From contig CALPLN020000015.1 in the NCBI GenBank assembly GCA_943324415.2, positions 1-20,190 of the forward strand: DNA of 20,190 nucleotides, written 5' to 3'. Source of the DNA: Sediminibacterium ginsengisoli. GTDB taxonomy: Bacteria; Bacteroidota; Bacteroidia; Chitinophagales; Chitinophagaceae. Shown here one piece after another: positions 7,145 to 14,437 of this stretch (position 1 is its first letter; each line of letters starts with the position of its first letter). Under the pieces are notes generated by a model, which made no database searches, was not told the origin of the DNA, and worked only from the letters and a program-made list of their open reading frames with translations. Both the position numbers and the translations under genes were made by a program.

Positions 7145-7981
7145 ATGAAAAAAGTTTGGTTTATAACAGGTTGTTCAACAGGTTTTGGTCGTGCGCTTGC
7201 CATTGAAGTGCTTGCAAAAGGAGAGCAAGTTGTTGTAACTGCAAGAAATACGAATGATATACAAGATATCGTTGAAAAATATCCAACCAATGCGATTGCC
7301 TTAACATTAGATGTCACTCAACAAGAGGATATCACCAATGCAGTAAAACAAACAATGGACCATTTTGGCCAAATTGACGTATTGGTAAACAATGCAGGTA
7401 TTGGCTACTTTGCATCCGTTGAAGAAAGTGAAGAAGCTGAGATCAGAAAAATGTTCGAGATTAACGTATTTGGATTGGCCAATATGACACAGGCAATATT
7501 ACCCATCATGCGCCAACAAAAAAGAGGGCATATTTTAAACATTGCATCCATTGGAGGATTGAGGTCTTTCCCTGGTGTTGGATTTTACAATGCCACTAAA
7601 TATGCTGTGGATGGCTTAAGCGAAGCTTTATATAAAGAAGTCAATCCATTGGGTATAAAAGTGACCATTATCGCACCAAGTGGATTTAGGACAGACTGGG
7701 CTGGAAGGTCTGCAAAGGATGGCACATTTGCAATCAAAGATTATGCTGGAACAGCAGAAAAAAATAAAGGTGATATAAGAGGTTATAGTGGCAATCAACC
7801 TGGTGATCCAGTAAGAGCTGCCAAAGCAATGATCGCAGTCACAGAGAGCGAAAATCCACCATTAAGATTACTACTAGGTGCCGCTGCATTGAAAGGCGCA
7901 AGAATTAAACTAGATGAATTAAAACATGATTTTGATACCTGGGCGGACACATCCGAAGGAGCAGACTTTCCAAAATCATAA
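7145..7981 (+). CDS. Short-chain dehydrogenase/reductase
   Basis: A 278-residue classical SDR. The N-terminal cofactor motif TGxxxGxG is TGCSTGFG (8-15), NNAG is at 83-86, catalytic Ser is Ser136 (NIASIGG), and the YxxxK pair is Tyr149-Lys153. An Arg (TARN, residue 35) just after the second beta strand would favour NADP(H), which is an inference. The protein resembles the many 'SDR family oxidoreductase' proteins of about 280 residues with a C-terminal DPxRAAKAM...PLRLLLG segment, as is seen here. The substrate is unknown. It is cytosolic and monocistronic, divergent from the helicase gene and convergent with the arsenic operon. Confidence 0.92.
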   Translation: MKKVWFITGCSTGFGRALAIEVLAKGEQVVVTARNTNDIQDIVEKYPTNAIALTLDVTQQEDITNAVKQTMDHFGQIDVLVNNAGIGYFASVEESEEAEIRKMFEINVFGLANMTQAILPIMRQQKRGHILNIASIGGLRSFPGVGFYNATKYAVDGLSEALYKEVNPLGIKVTIIAPSGFRTDWAGRSAKDGTFAIKDYAGTAEKNKGDIRGYSGNQPGDPVRAAKAMIAVTESENPPLRLLLGAAALKGARIKLDELKHDFDTWADTSEGADFPKS

Positions 7982-8023
7982 CCGTTTATTCTACTAATTA
8001 CATTACAACTTTTTTTATGGGAC

Positions 8024-8054
8024 AACCTACTTTTTATTTAATAAAAAGTAGGTT
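8024..8054. terminator. Inverted repeat between convergent genes, probable terminator
   Basis: Two 14-bp perfect arms (8024-8037 and 8041-8054) flank a 3-nt loop. The repeat overlaps the last codons of the minus-strand methyltransferase gene and lies about 42 bp after the dehydrogenase stop. It sits where a terminator for the arsenic operon is expected, but no long U-tract follows in either direction, so termination is inferred mainly from the hairpin and its convergent position. Confidence 0.5.
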
Positions 8055-8657
8055 TAATATTCTTGGTATTTGGTTACGATCTTCGTCATCAAATTGTTCT
8101 TCCAATTGTATTAATTTAAATCCAAATGCATTCGCTGCTTTTGTGAAATCTGATACATGGTGGTTAAAACAAGTGACTATCTGAGTGCCGGCTTCAGTTT
8201 CGAATCTCGCCTTAGATCCTGCGTATTGTTTAAAAGGATGTAATTCTCCAATATAAATAAGGCTACCTGGAGAAGTTGTCATCGAAAGCTTTTTAAAAAT
8301 AGCATGCAAATCTTCGATATGCTCTAGCATTAAACTAAATGTAACAAGATCAAAGGATTGATTAGCAAATGTCCAATCCATTGTAATATCGGCTAAACTA
8401 AAATCAACACGATCCGACTGTATCTTCTCTTTTGCCCTATTAAGCATCCCCTCAGATAAATCTATCGCAGTTATTTGATCACAGATAGTCAAAAGCCATG
8501 CTGTATTCTTGCCGGTGCCGCAACCAATTTCTAAGCAGTGTTTGAAGGTTTTGTCCTGTAATAAATTTTTAAGAGACGCTGCTTCTAAGTCCCTTGTTTT
8601 ATTTTCATTGGTATCGTATTGTATCGCCCAACTATCATATGCTTTACCTACATCCAT
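8034..8657 (-). CDS. Class I SAM-dependent methyltransferase, last gene of the arsenic operon
   Basis: A 207-residue Rossmann-fold methyltransferase: motif I CLEIGCGTGKNT (41-52), acidic motif II end ITAIDLSEGML (62-72), and motif IV region FDLVTFSLMLEHI (102-114). The later HPFKQYAGSKARFE segment is shared by a group of small bacterial methyltransferases of unknown substrate. Its start is 2 bp after the stop of the MFS transporter, so it is very probably cotranscribed with the ars genes. It lacks the conserved Cys pair that binds As(III) in ArsM, so direct arsenic methylation is not supported by sequence. A role on another metabolite, or chance inclusion in the operon, is equally possible. 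Confidence 0.85.
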   Translation of the reverse strand: MDVGKAYDSWAIQYDTNENKTRDLEAASLKNLLQDKTFKHCLEIGCGTGKNTAWLLTICDQITAIDLSEGMLNRAKEKIQSDRVDFSLADITMDWTFANQSFDLVTFSLMLEHIEDLHAIFKKLSMTTSPGSLIYIGELHPFKQYAGSKARFETEAGTQIVTCFNHHVSDFTKAANAFGFKLIQLEEQFDDEDRNQIPRILNLLFIK

Positions 8658-8659
8658 AT

Positions 8660-9877
8660 TTAATCCATTCTTATTTTAATAAAGATAGCAGAAAATAAAG
8701 TGAGTAATGCAATAATCAAGATAGAAGTTGGGGCGCCAAAGTAATCGGCAGTTAAGCCCGTAATGATTGCTCCTATTGCATAGCCGCTGTCTCTCCAGAA
8801 TCTAAAAATGCCTAAACTTTTTGCTCTGTCTAAAGCATGTGTATTGTCACTGATGGTGGCTAAGAAAGTTGGATAGACCATAGCGGTGCCAATACCTAAG
8901 ACGACCGAAACTGATACCATTTCGAAATAGGATTCAGCTATCATTAAATACGCAATCGCAAAGGCTTGTAATAGCATACCCCAAAAGAGGAGTTCTTTTT
9001 TAGATCGTATATCTGCAAGTTTACCGGTAACAATTTGACTCAATCCCCAAACGGCTGGATAAATAGACGCAATGACGCCAATATCCATTAATGAAAAGTT
9101 TTTTTGAATCAACATAATGGGTAAAAGCCCCCAAATCATTCCGTCATTTAAATTATTCACAAGACCAGCTTGTGTTACAGCACTTAAATTTTTATTGGTA
9201 AAACTGGTCTCTAAAAAAACATTATTCAATCTTGAGATGGAACTACTTGTTGTTTCGGATTCTACTTGAACAAACGAAGATGTGTCTTTAACAAAAATCC
9301 ATGTGATACATAGTCCAATCACGGCTATAGCAAGGCCTAAATAAAAAGGAAAAGGGAAAATACCAAATTGATCTGCAATATATGCAGTGAAAAATGCCAT
9401 CAAAGCCACTGCTATATAACCTGCGAACTCATTCAGTCCCATCGCAAGCCCTCTATTTTGTTGCCCTACTAAATCTATTTTCATTACGACTGTACTTGAC
9501 CAAGCAAAGCCTTGATGTATACCCAAAAGAACATTGGCAAAAATGATCCAATTCCATGTTGGCGCATAGATGAAGATAATAGGTACTGGCAGCGCCAATA
9601 TCCAACCAAGTAATAAGACTTTTTTACGCGTATATTTTGCTGCTAAATATCCAGAGAAATAATTGGCAATTGCTTTTGAAAAACCAAAAATAACAATGAA
9701 TGAAAGGATGATTGTAGTAGAGTGGATGTTGAATTTATAGGCAGCAAATTCAGGAAAAATAGATCTTTCAATGCCAATCATTGCCCCCACAAATGCATTG
9801 ACAATGATTAATAAAATAAATTGTCGAAGGTTCTGTTTTAATCCCAGAACCGATCTCTGCTCAGGTTCGTTTTTCAT
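8660..9877 (-). CDS. MFS transporter in the arsenic operon
   Basis: A 405-residue major facilitator protein with about 12 hydrophobic segments in two halves, split by a polar loop near residues 205-235. Features include the loop 2-3 sequence GYLAAKYTRKKVLL (motif A-like), GLNEFAGYIAVA in the fifth helix region, and GKLADIRSKKELLF in the second half. It lies 11 bp after arsC and 2 bp before the methyltransferase gene. It is the only membrane transporter in the ars operon: neither Acr3 nor ArsB is present in the window. MFS proteins are known in other arsenic operons (ArsJ for arseno-phosphoglycerate, ArsK for trivalent arsenicals), and no GAPDH partner of ArsJ is present. Export of arsenite or methylated arsenic is inferred from context, not shown by sequence. 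Confidence 0.88.
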   Translation of the reverse strand: MKNEPEQRSVLGLKQNLRQFILLIIVNAFVGAMIGIERSIFPEFAAYKFNIHSTTIILSFIVIFGFSKAIANYFSGYLAAKYTRKKVLLLGWILALPVPIIFIYAPTWNWIIFANVLLGIHQGFAWSSTVVMKIDLVGQQNRGLAMGLNEFAGYIAVALMAFFTAYIADQFGIFPFPFYLGLAIAVIGLCITWIFVKDTSSFVQVESETTSSSISRLNNVFLETSFTNKNLSAVTQAGLVNNLNDGMIWGLLPIMLIQKNFSLMDIGVIASIYPAVWGLSQIVTGKLADIRSKKELLFWGMLLQAFAIAYLMIAESYFEMVSVSVVLGIGTAMVYPTFLATISDNTHALDRAKSLGIFRFWRDSGYAIGAIITGLTADYFGAPTSILIIALLTLFSAIFIKIRMD

Positions 9878-9888
9878 TTATGTAATTT

Positions 9889-10305
9889 CTATTTCAAATG
9901 TTGCTTAACAAAATCGGCGCAATACTGTTTAATCATCTCTCTAACCTCACTAAACGCATTTTGGATCTCAGCTTCAGTTCCTATTGCTTTAGCTGGATCT
10001 GGAAAATTATAGTGAAACTTTTGCGCTAGGGTTGGAAAATAGGGACATCGTTCTTTTGCATTGTCACAAACCGTAATCACATAATCAAAATCTACACCCA
10101 AGTATTCAGAAATATTATTAGAAGTATGGCCCGAAATATCCAATCCATCTTCCTTCATGGTAGCAATAGCTCTTGTGTTAACCCCATGGGTTTCAACTCC
10201 AGCACTATATACTTCTGCCTTATCCCCTACATAATATCTTAAATATCCCTCTGCCAATTGACTACGACAGCTATTGCCAGTGCATAAAACTAAAATCTTT
10301 TTCAT
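9889..10305 (-). CDS. arsC: Arsenate reductase, low-MW phosphatase type
   Basis: The ATG at 10305 gives a 138-residue protein beginning MKKILVLCTGNSCRSQ. The P-loop CX5R is Cys8-Arg14, and the second and third redox cysteines are Cys80 and Cys87 (VITVCDNAKERCP). This reproduces the Cys10/Cys82/Cys89 arrangement of the thioredoxin-coupled S. aureus pI258 ArsC with the same spacing. The enzyme reduces arsenate to arsenite in the cytosol. The longer ORF start at 10341 overlaps arsM and adds an unrelated 12-residue leader, so it was not chosen. The gap from arsM is 10 bp. Confidence 0.93.
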   Translation of the reverse strand: MKKILVLCTGNSCRSQLAEGYLRYYVGDKAEVYSAGVETHGVNTRAIATMKEDGLDISGHTSNNISEYLGVDFDYVITVCDNAKERCPYFPTLAQKFHYNFPDPAKAIGTEAEIQNAFSEVREMIKQYCADFVKQHLK

Positions 10306-10315
10306 TTTATATATT

Positions 10316-11161
10316 TTAGCAACAACCTGCACCAGGTACACATTTTTTTTCTTCTACTGGCTTTTGTGCAAATACGGTTACACTAAAAATACCAGTTGAT
10401 CCAGATTTGAATTGGTTGATTTCGTCTTGAGATAAATAATTGATTAAAATATCATCAGGAATCACGATTGCTTTTTCTTTTTGAACAATGATATTTTCAA
10501 ATCCATTTGCATGTATCAATTCCAAATACACTTCCCTTTGAATCGCACCAGCCACACATCCAGCATACATTTCGGCATCTTTTCTTAAGCCCTCTGGTAG
10601 CGCACCCACCAATACCACATCCGAAATACTAAAATGCCCCCCTGGCTTTAAGACTCTGTAGATATCTTTGATTACAGCATCTTTGTTAGGCACCAAGTTC
10701 AAGACACAATTACTTACTACCACATCTGCGGTATTGGCTGTGATAGGCATATGCTCAATATCACCTTGTCTAAATTCCACATTATTGAAACCTCTTAATG
10801 CTGCATTGGCTCTTGCTTTATCAATCATAGCCGGCGTAAAGTCTACACCAATCACTTTTCCAGTTTCGCCAGTCTCATGACGAGCAACAAAACAATCGTT
10901 CCCTGCGCCACTTCCTAAATCAACTACCGTATCTCCTTTCTTGATTCTTGCAAACTGCGTGGGTAATCCACAACCCAAGCCCAAGTCAGCATCTGCATTG
11001 TAGCCCTCTAGCGTCGTGTAATCCTCCGACATGATATTGTATACCTCGGTAGAACATCCACCAGCACCACAGCAGGATGCCATGTTATCTGCTTTATCTT
11101 GTAAAGCAATTTCACTATATTTTTTTCTTACGATGTCTTTAAGTTGTTCTTCGGTTTGCAT
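10316..11161 (-). CDS. arsM: Arsenite S-adenosylmethionine methyltransferase
   Basis: A 281-residue class I methyltransferase with SAM motif VVDLGSGAGNDC (79-90) and VIGVDFTPAMI (103-113). The arsenic-binding cysteines of ArsM are matched by Cys64 (LGLGCGLP) and Cys202 (AGCVAGA). The N-terminus carries the extra Cys cluster SCCGAGGCS (29-37), and the C-terminus ends CVPGAGCC (Cys274, 280, 281), as in many bacterial ArsM proteins. It methylates As(III) in steps to methylated arsenicals. It follows arsR by 41 bp and precedes arsC by 10 bp. Confidence 0.94.
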   Translation of the reverse strand: MQTEEQLKDIVRKKYSEIALQDKADNMASCCGAGGCSTEVYNIMSEDYTTLEGYNADADLGLGCGLPTQFARIKKGDTVVDLGSGAGNDCFVARHETGETGKVIGVDFTPAMIDKARANAALRGFNNVEFRQGDIEHMPITANTADVVVSNCVLNLVPNKDAVIKDIYRVLKPGGHFSISDVVLVGALPEGLRKDAEMYAGCVAGAIQREVYLELIHANGFENIIVQKEKAIVIPDDILINYLSQDEINQFKSGSTGIFSVTVFAQKPVEEKKCVPGAGCC

Positions 11162-11202
11162 AAAATTTATTTTAATTATTTGAATTCAGGTTCTTGAAGG
11201 TT

Positions 11203-11535
11203 TTAACAACATTTTTTTGTAGGCAGGGCAAACTTGTCAAACAATAGCCCTAACTGGTTTTTAGCCTTGGTCCACTCTTTTTCGTCAATACAATAACAAA
11301 CGGATACCCCATCAATATCTCCTTTGATCAATCCCGCTGCTTTCAATTCTTTTAAATGTTGAGAAACAGTACTTTGAGAGAGTGGTAATTCATCCACTAT
11401 ATCCCCACAGATGCAGGACTGTTTTTTTAACAACAAATTCAAAATAGCTACCCTAGCAGGGTGTGATAAGGCCTTGGCATACTTAGCAATACTAAGTTCT
11501 TGTACCGAATAGTCTTTTGTTTTAGTAGTTCCCAT
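11203..11535 (-). CDS. arsR: ArsR-family arsenic-responsive repressor
   Basis: From the ATG at 11535 the protein has 110 residues: MGTTKTKDYSVQELSIAKYAKALSHPAR..., the usual N-terminus of Bacteroidota ArsR. It has the winged-helix core with recognition helix SQSTVSQHLKELKAAGLIKG (53-72). Possible metal-binding thiols are Cys41-x-Cys43 (QSCICGD), Cys80-x-Cys82 (SVCYCID) and the terminal Cys109-Cys110. An in-frame ATG at 11562 would add MINRNFTIN but would place the operator palindrome inside the coding region, so it is rejected. As(III) binding should release the repressor from the operator next to its own start and induce the five-gene operon. Confidence 0.92.
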   Translation of the reverse strand: MGTTKTKDYSVQELSIAKYAKALSHPARVAILNLLLKKQSCICGDIVDELPLSQSTVSQHLKELKAAGLIKGDIDGVSVCYCIDEKEWTKAKNQLGLLFDKFALPTKKCC

Positions 11536-11559
11536 ATTAATCGTAAAATTACGATTAAT
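11536..11559. promoter_or_regulatory. ArsR operator palindrome overlapping the ars promoter
   Basis: Two perfect 11-bp arms, ATTAATCGTAA and TTACGATTAAT, are separated by AA. The palindrome touches the arsR ATG (11535). Its centre, read on the minus strand, contains TAATTTTA, seven of eight matches to TAnnTTTG, so repressor binding would cover the minus-7 element. The core ATCGTAA-N2-TTACGAT is of the kind found before Bacteroidota arsR genes. It also lies 34 bp before the divergent serine hydrolase gene, so that gene might be affected. Confidence 0.85.
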
Positions 11560-11593
11560 CATTTAGAATAAGAAAATAAACTTAAATTTAAAG

Positions 11594-12739
11594 ATGAAAA
11601 GACAAACCATACCTGCCCTACTTTTAAGTTTATTGCTATTAATCATTGGTAATCAAACCATTGCACAGGCGGGGAAAGCGGAATCAGAGATCCAAGCTAT
11701 CCTGCAATCAACACCAGTGATGGGTTTAGCAGTAGCCGTAGTTAAAAACAATCAAGTCGTTTACACGCATTCATTTGGACTTAAGGATGCAGAAAATAAA
11801 ATCCCTTTAAACAATCAATCCATTTTCAGGATTGCTTCTATCTCAAAATCTTTCACCGCAACTGCAATCATGCAATTAGTAGCAAAAAAGAAAATAAGAT
11901 TGGATCAGGATATTAGTGAACTAATTGGATTTAAGGTAAGAAACCCAAAACACCCTAACAAGGTGATTACCTTAAAGATGATTTTAGCACATCGATCTTC
12001 ATTGAATGACAGTGAAGGATATTTTAATTTAGATGCGATTGATCCAAGTAAGAACTCTAATTATGCAAACTGTTACAATGCCTATGCCCCTGATAATGGA
12101 TATATGTATTGCAATTTGAACTACAATATAGCTGGAACAGTTGTTGAAAGAATCACTGGAATTAGATTTGATCAATATATTAAAGAACAAATTTTAAACC
12201 CATTGGGACTTTACGGAGGATATGATGTGAATTTACTAGATAGCAATCTATTTGCTAAACTATACGAATTCAATAAGGCCACATCCAACTTTACTTATTC
12301 TACAAATGCATACGCGCCAAAAACAGAGGAGATCGCCAACTACACTATGGGCAGAAGTACACCCATTTTTTCTCCAACAGGTGGTATGAAAATATCGGCT
12401 CATGACCTTGCGGAATATATGATCATGCATAGTCGTTTAGGCAAAAATAAAGGCGTCCGAATCATGCCCAAGAAATTAGCAAAGCAAATGCAAGCAATCA
12501 TTTCAGAGGAAGATGGTTATGGTATGGCGATTGAAACAACTAAGAAATTAATAGATGGTAAATCAATGATAGGTCATACAGGTTCCGCCTATGGATTGAA
12601 TAGTGTCATGTGCTTTGAGCCAAAAGAAAAATTTGGCTTTGTAATTATTTGCAATGGTTCTGATCCCAAAACTTTGAATGGCTTCAATGCAGTATTACAC
12701 AAGACAGTCAATATTTTATATAGCAATTTTATACAATAG
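11594..12739 (+). CDS. Serine hydrolase, class C beta-lactamase/DD-peptidase fold
   Basis: A 381-residue exported protein: signal peptide MKRQTIPALLLSLLLLIIGNQTIAQA (cleavage near 25), then the beta-lactamase domain (PF00144). The SxxK motif is Ser82-Ile-Ser-Lys85 (ASISKSFTA), the YxN motif is Tyr172-Cys-Asn174, and the KTG-like motif is His328-Thr-Gly330 (GHTGSAYG). The HTG form is common in esterase/DD-peptidase-like members, so a true beta-lactamase is only one of several options. It acts in the periplasm. It is divergent from arsR with 58 bp between start codons, and a TAAATTTA box (11583-11590) ends 3 bp before its ATG. A strong terminator follows. Confidence 0.9.
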   Translation: MKRQTIPALLLSLLLLIIGNQTIAQAGKAESEIQAILQSTPVMGLAVAVVKNNQVVYTHSFGLKDAENKIPLNNQSIFRIASISKSFTATAIMQLVAKKKIRLDQDISELIGFKVRNPKHPNKVITLKMILAHRSSLNDSEGYFNLDAIDPSKNSNYANCYNAYAPDNGYMYCNLNYNIAGTVVERITGIRFDQYIKEQILNPLGLYGGYDVNLLDSNLFAKLYEFNKATSNFTYSTNAYAPKTEEIANYTMGRSTPIFSPTGGMKISAHDLAEYMIMHSRLGKNKGVRIMPKKLAKQMQAIISEEDGYGMAIETTKKLIDGKSMIGHTGSAYGLNSVMCFEPKEKFGFVIICNGSDPKTLNGFNAVLHKTVNILYSNFIQ

Positions 12740-12750
12740 TAAGCGACTCA

Positions 12751-12797
12751 TAATAAAAAAGGGATGCAACTCTAAGCGTTGCATCCCTTTTTTATTA
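12751..12797. terminator. Bidirectional intrinsic terminator
   Basis: A perfect 20-bp stem (12751-12770 with 12778-12797) flanks a 7-nt loop. The GC-rich core GGGATGCAAC/GTTGCATCCC is flanked by A6 and T6, giving U-tracts on both strands. It sits between the convergent serine hydrolase and PepSY-type genes and should end both. Confidence 0.93.
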
Positions 12798-12828
12798 TAA
12801 AGATGATTTAATATTAACTCATCTGCAT

Positions 12829-13335
12829 TTATACAAATAACATGACTAAAGCCAATACAATACCTGCTAAAGTAAAATACATGCCTTTTTTGAAAATGGT
12901 TGTTCCAGGCATAAACATGTAAAAAGACGAGATGACAAAAAATAACAATGACACACCAAAGAAAATATTTAAATAATACAAAGGGTCTTTATTGGTTGCC
13001 TTGTGCAATTTGGTTAGTTTATTGATAACAATTGGCAATTCTTTTACTTTAAAATCAGCAACACCTGTGGTACGATTGTAGGTTCCTTGTTCAAAAGTCA
13101 CTATATCTAATGTGTCTGATTTAACTTTTAAGTTCTTTAATTTAATGGCAGGACCAATCTCCTCGTTTTTAAGATTAGCGGCTACAGTAAGGACTTTATG
13201 ATTCTCTTTTTTCAAGAAGTCAGTATCTCTAAAGATCATGATGACGCCACTAATTGAATAGATAGCCATGATTCCGGCTAAAAAGAAACCAAGATAACGG
13301 TGGTAAATTCGCATGTTTTTTGAAACATCACTCAT
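12829..13335 (-). CDS. PepSY-associated transmembrane protein, short
   Basis: A 168-residue membrane protein. The N-terminal segment YHRYLGFFLAGIMAIYSISGVIMIFRDTDFLKK (about 11-43) is the first helix of PepSY-TM proteins. A soluble region of about 75 residues on the outer side follows, resembling a PepSY-like lobe (GVADFKVKELPIVINKLTKLHKA), and then two closely spaced helices (about 119-142 and 148-168). Family members are often linked to metal or iron-reductase systems, but the longer ones have four helices and two PepSY lobes; this is a half-size version. It is monocistronic, with no metal transporter adjacent. Function unknown. Confidence 0.82.
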   Translation of the reverse strand: MSDVSKNMRIYHRYLGFFLAGIMAIYSISGVIMIFRDTDFLKKENHKVLTVAANLKNEEIGPAIKLKNLKVKSDTLDIVTFEQGTYNRTTGVADFKVKELPIVINKLTKLHKATNKDPLYYLNIFFGVSLLFFVISSFYMFMPGTTIFKKGMYFTLAGIVLALVMLFV

Positions 13336-13535
13336 AAGAAAGATTTAAAAGACGGTTGTGTCTATGGTTAATAAAATATTCTATTGCTAAAATAAGGAAT
13401 CTAGCTATAAATTGATACTTTGACAAGCTAAGATTGAATGAGTTTAATCATAATAGACCAATTAGAGTAGTTAAATTTAAATATATTTGACTCTGAAAGC
13501 TAGATCCTTTCATCCCTTTGTTAAAATCATCGATT
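13336..13535. promoter_or_regulatory. Divergent promoter region of the PepSY-type and VOC genes
   Basis: This is 200 bp of AT-rich DNA between divergent starts. On the plus strand TTTG (13486-13489) and TCCCTTTG (13513-13520) are spaced by 23 bp and end 15 bp before the VOC start at 13536, a weak promoter candidate because the second base is C rather than A. No clear minus-strand promoter, operator or gene was found. Confidence 0.3.
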
Positions 13536-13985
13536 ATGAAAAAATGTATCCTGGCTTTTTATTTGATATGCGCTTTCGCTTTACAGCTTAATGCACAAAA
13601 AACAAAAGTACATATCAATCATACTGCTATTTATGTAGTTGATATACAAAAAACTGCTAGTTTTTATACCAATATCATAGGATTAGACACGGTGCCTGAA
13701 CCTTTTCATGATGGGAAACATATATGGTACAGTACAGGCGAGCATTCCATGCTCCATGTGATACAAGGTGCTACGGCAAAAAGAGACTATTACAAAAACC
13801 AACATACCTGTTTCACTGTGCCCGATTTTAACGTATTTATTGAAAAATTAAAAGGGGTGCATTGGACCTGGGAGGATGTATCCGGGAATAAGAATGCAAT
13901 TACAACAAGAGTAGATGGCGTACATCAAATTTGGTTACAAGATCCAGATGGATATTGGTTAGAGATCAATGATGATACCTTTTAA
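13536..13985 (+). CDS. Exported VOC/glyoxalase-fold protein
   Basis: The ATG at 13536 gives 149 residues: MKKCILAFYLICAFALQLNAQ is a clear Sec signal peptide cut near residue 20. An upstream TTG at 13518 would place MLKSSI before the signal and is rejected. The mature part is a single vicinal-oxygen-chelate domain of two beta-alpha-beta-beta-beta units. Its likely metal ligands are His29 (INHTAIYV), His74 (SMLHV), His90 (NQHTCF) and Glu143 (YWLEIND), the normal positions in this superfamily. The closing QDPDGYWLEI is typical of glyoxalase I-like proteins. Most VOC enzymes are cytosolic, so a periplasmic one is less usual; the substrate is unknown. The SRPBCC gene follows after 44 bp. Confidence 0.88.
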   Translation: MKKCILAFYLICAFALQLNAQKTKVHINHTAIYVVDIQKTASFYTNIIGLDTVPEPFHDGKHIWYSTGEHSMLHVIQGATAKRDYYKNQHTCFTVPDFNVFIEKLKGVHWTWEDVSGNKNAITTRVDGVHQIWLQDPDGYWLEINDDTF

Positions 13986-14029
13986 TTTAGATAGCATTAA
14001 TAATATTTAAAAACCTATAATTTATAGAA

Positions 14030-14437
14030 ATGGATTTTATTACAGTAGAAGCCATCATTGAAGCACCCATGGAAACAGTTTGGAATTTTTGGACCAAACC
14101 AGAACATGTGATGCATTGGAATTTCGCAAGTAAAGACTGGCATTGCCCAAAAGCAACTAGTGATTTTAATATTGGAGGAGAATTTCACTATATCATGGCT
14201 GCAAAAGATGGATCAGTAGAGTTTGACTTCTGTGGTACTTTTACAAAAATAATTGATCAATCATTTATTGAAATTTATCTTGAGGATGGTCGTGAATTGA
14301 ATATTCAATTTGAATCAGAGGGGTCTTCTACTAAAATCATAGAAACCTTCGAGCCAGAAGAAGTCAACTCAATGGAATTGCAAAAGCAAGGATGGCAAGC
14401 AATTTTAGATAACTTTAAGACATATGCAGAAAAATAA
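14030..14437 (+). CDS. SRPBCC/AHSA1-family protein
   Basis: A 135-residue protein with the START-like helix-grip fold of the AHSA1 group: ITVEAIIEAPMETVWNFWTKPEHVMHWNFAS at the N-terminus, the central GGEFHYIMAAKDGSVEFDFCGTFTKI, and the C-terminal amphipathic helix QGWQAILDNFKTYAEK. It has a ligand-binding cavity fold but no defined enzyme activity, and is cytosolic. It may be cotranscribed with the VOC gene 44 bp upstream. Its last 23 bp overlap the 3' end of the convergent membrane protein gene. Confidence 0.88.
   Translation: MDFITVEAIIEAPMETVWNFWTKPEHVMHWNFASKDWHCPKATSDFNIGGEFHYIMAAKDGSVEFDFCGTFTKIIDQSFIEIYLEDGRELNIQFESEGSSTKIIETFEPEEVNSMELQKQGWQAILDNFKTYAEK

Noticed and set aside
10306..10341. 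The arsC start at 10341 that overlaps arsM.
   Set aside because: The extra 12 residues are not part of ArsC; the ATG at 10305 gives the standard MKKILVLCTGNSCRS beginning 10 bp after arsM.
11536..11562. The arsR start at ATG 11562 (MINRNFTIN extension).
   Set aside because: The extension is encoded by the operator palindrome, and the family N-terminus begins at the ATG at 11535.
11594..12739. Calling the serine hydrolase an antibiotic-resistance beta-lactamase.
   Set aside because: The SxxK, YxN and HTG motifs are shared by DD-peptidases and esterases, and the HTG form and lack of other evidence do not support a specific resistance function.
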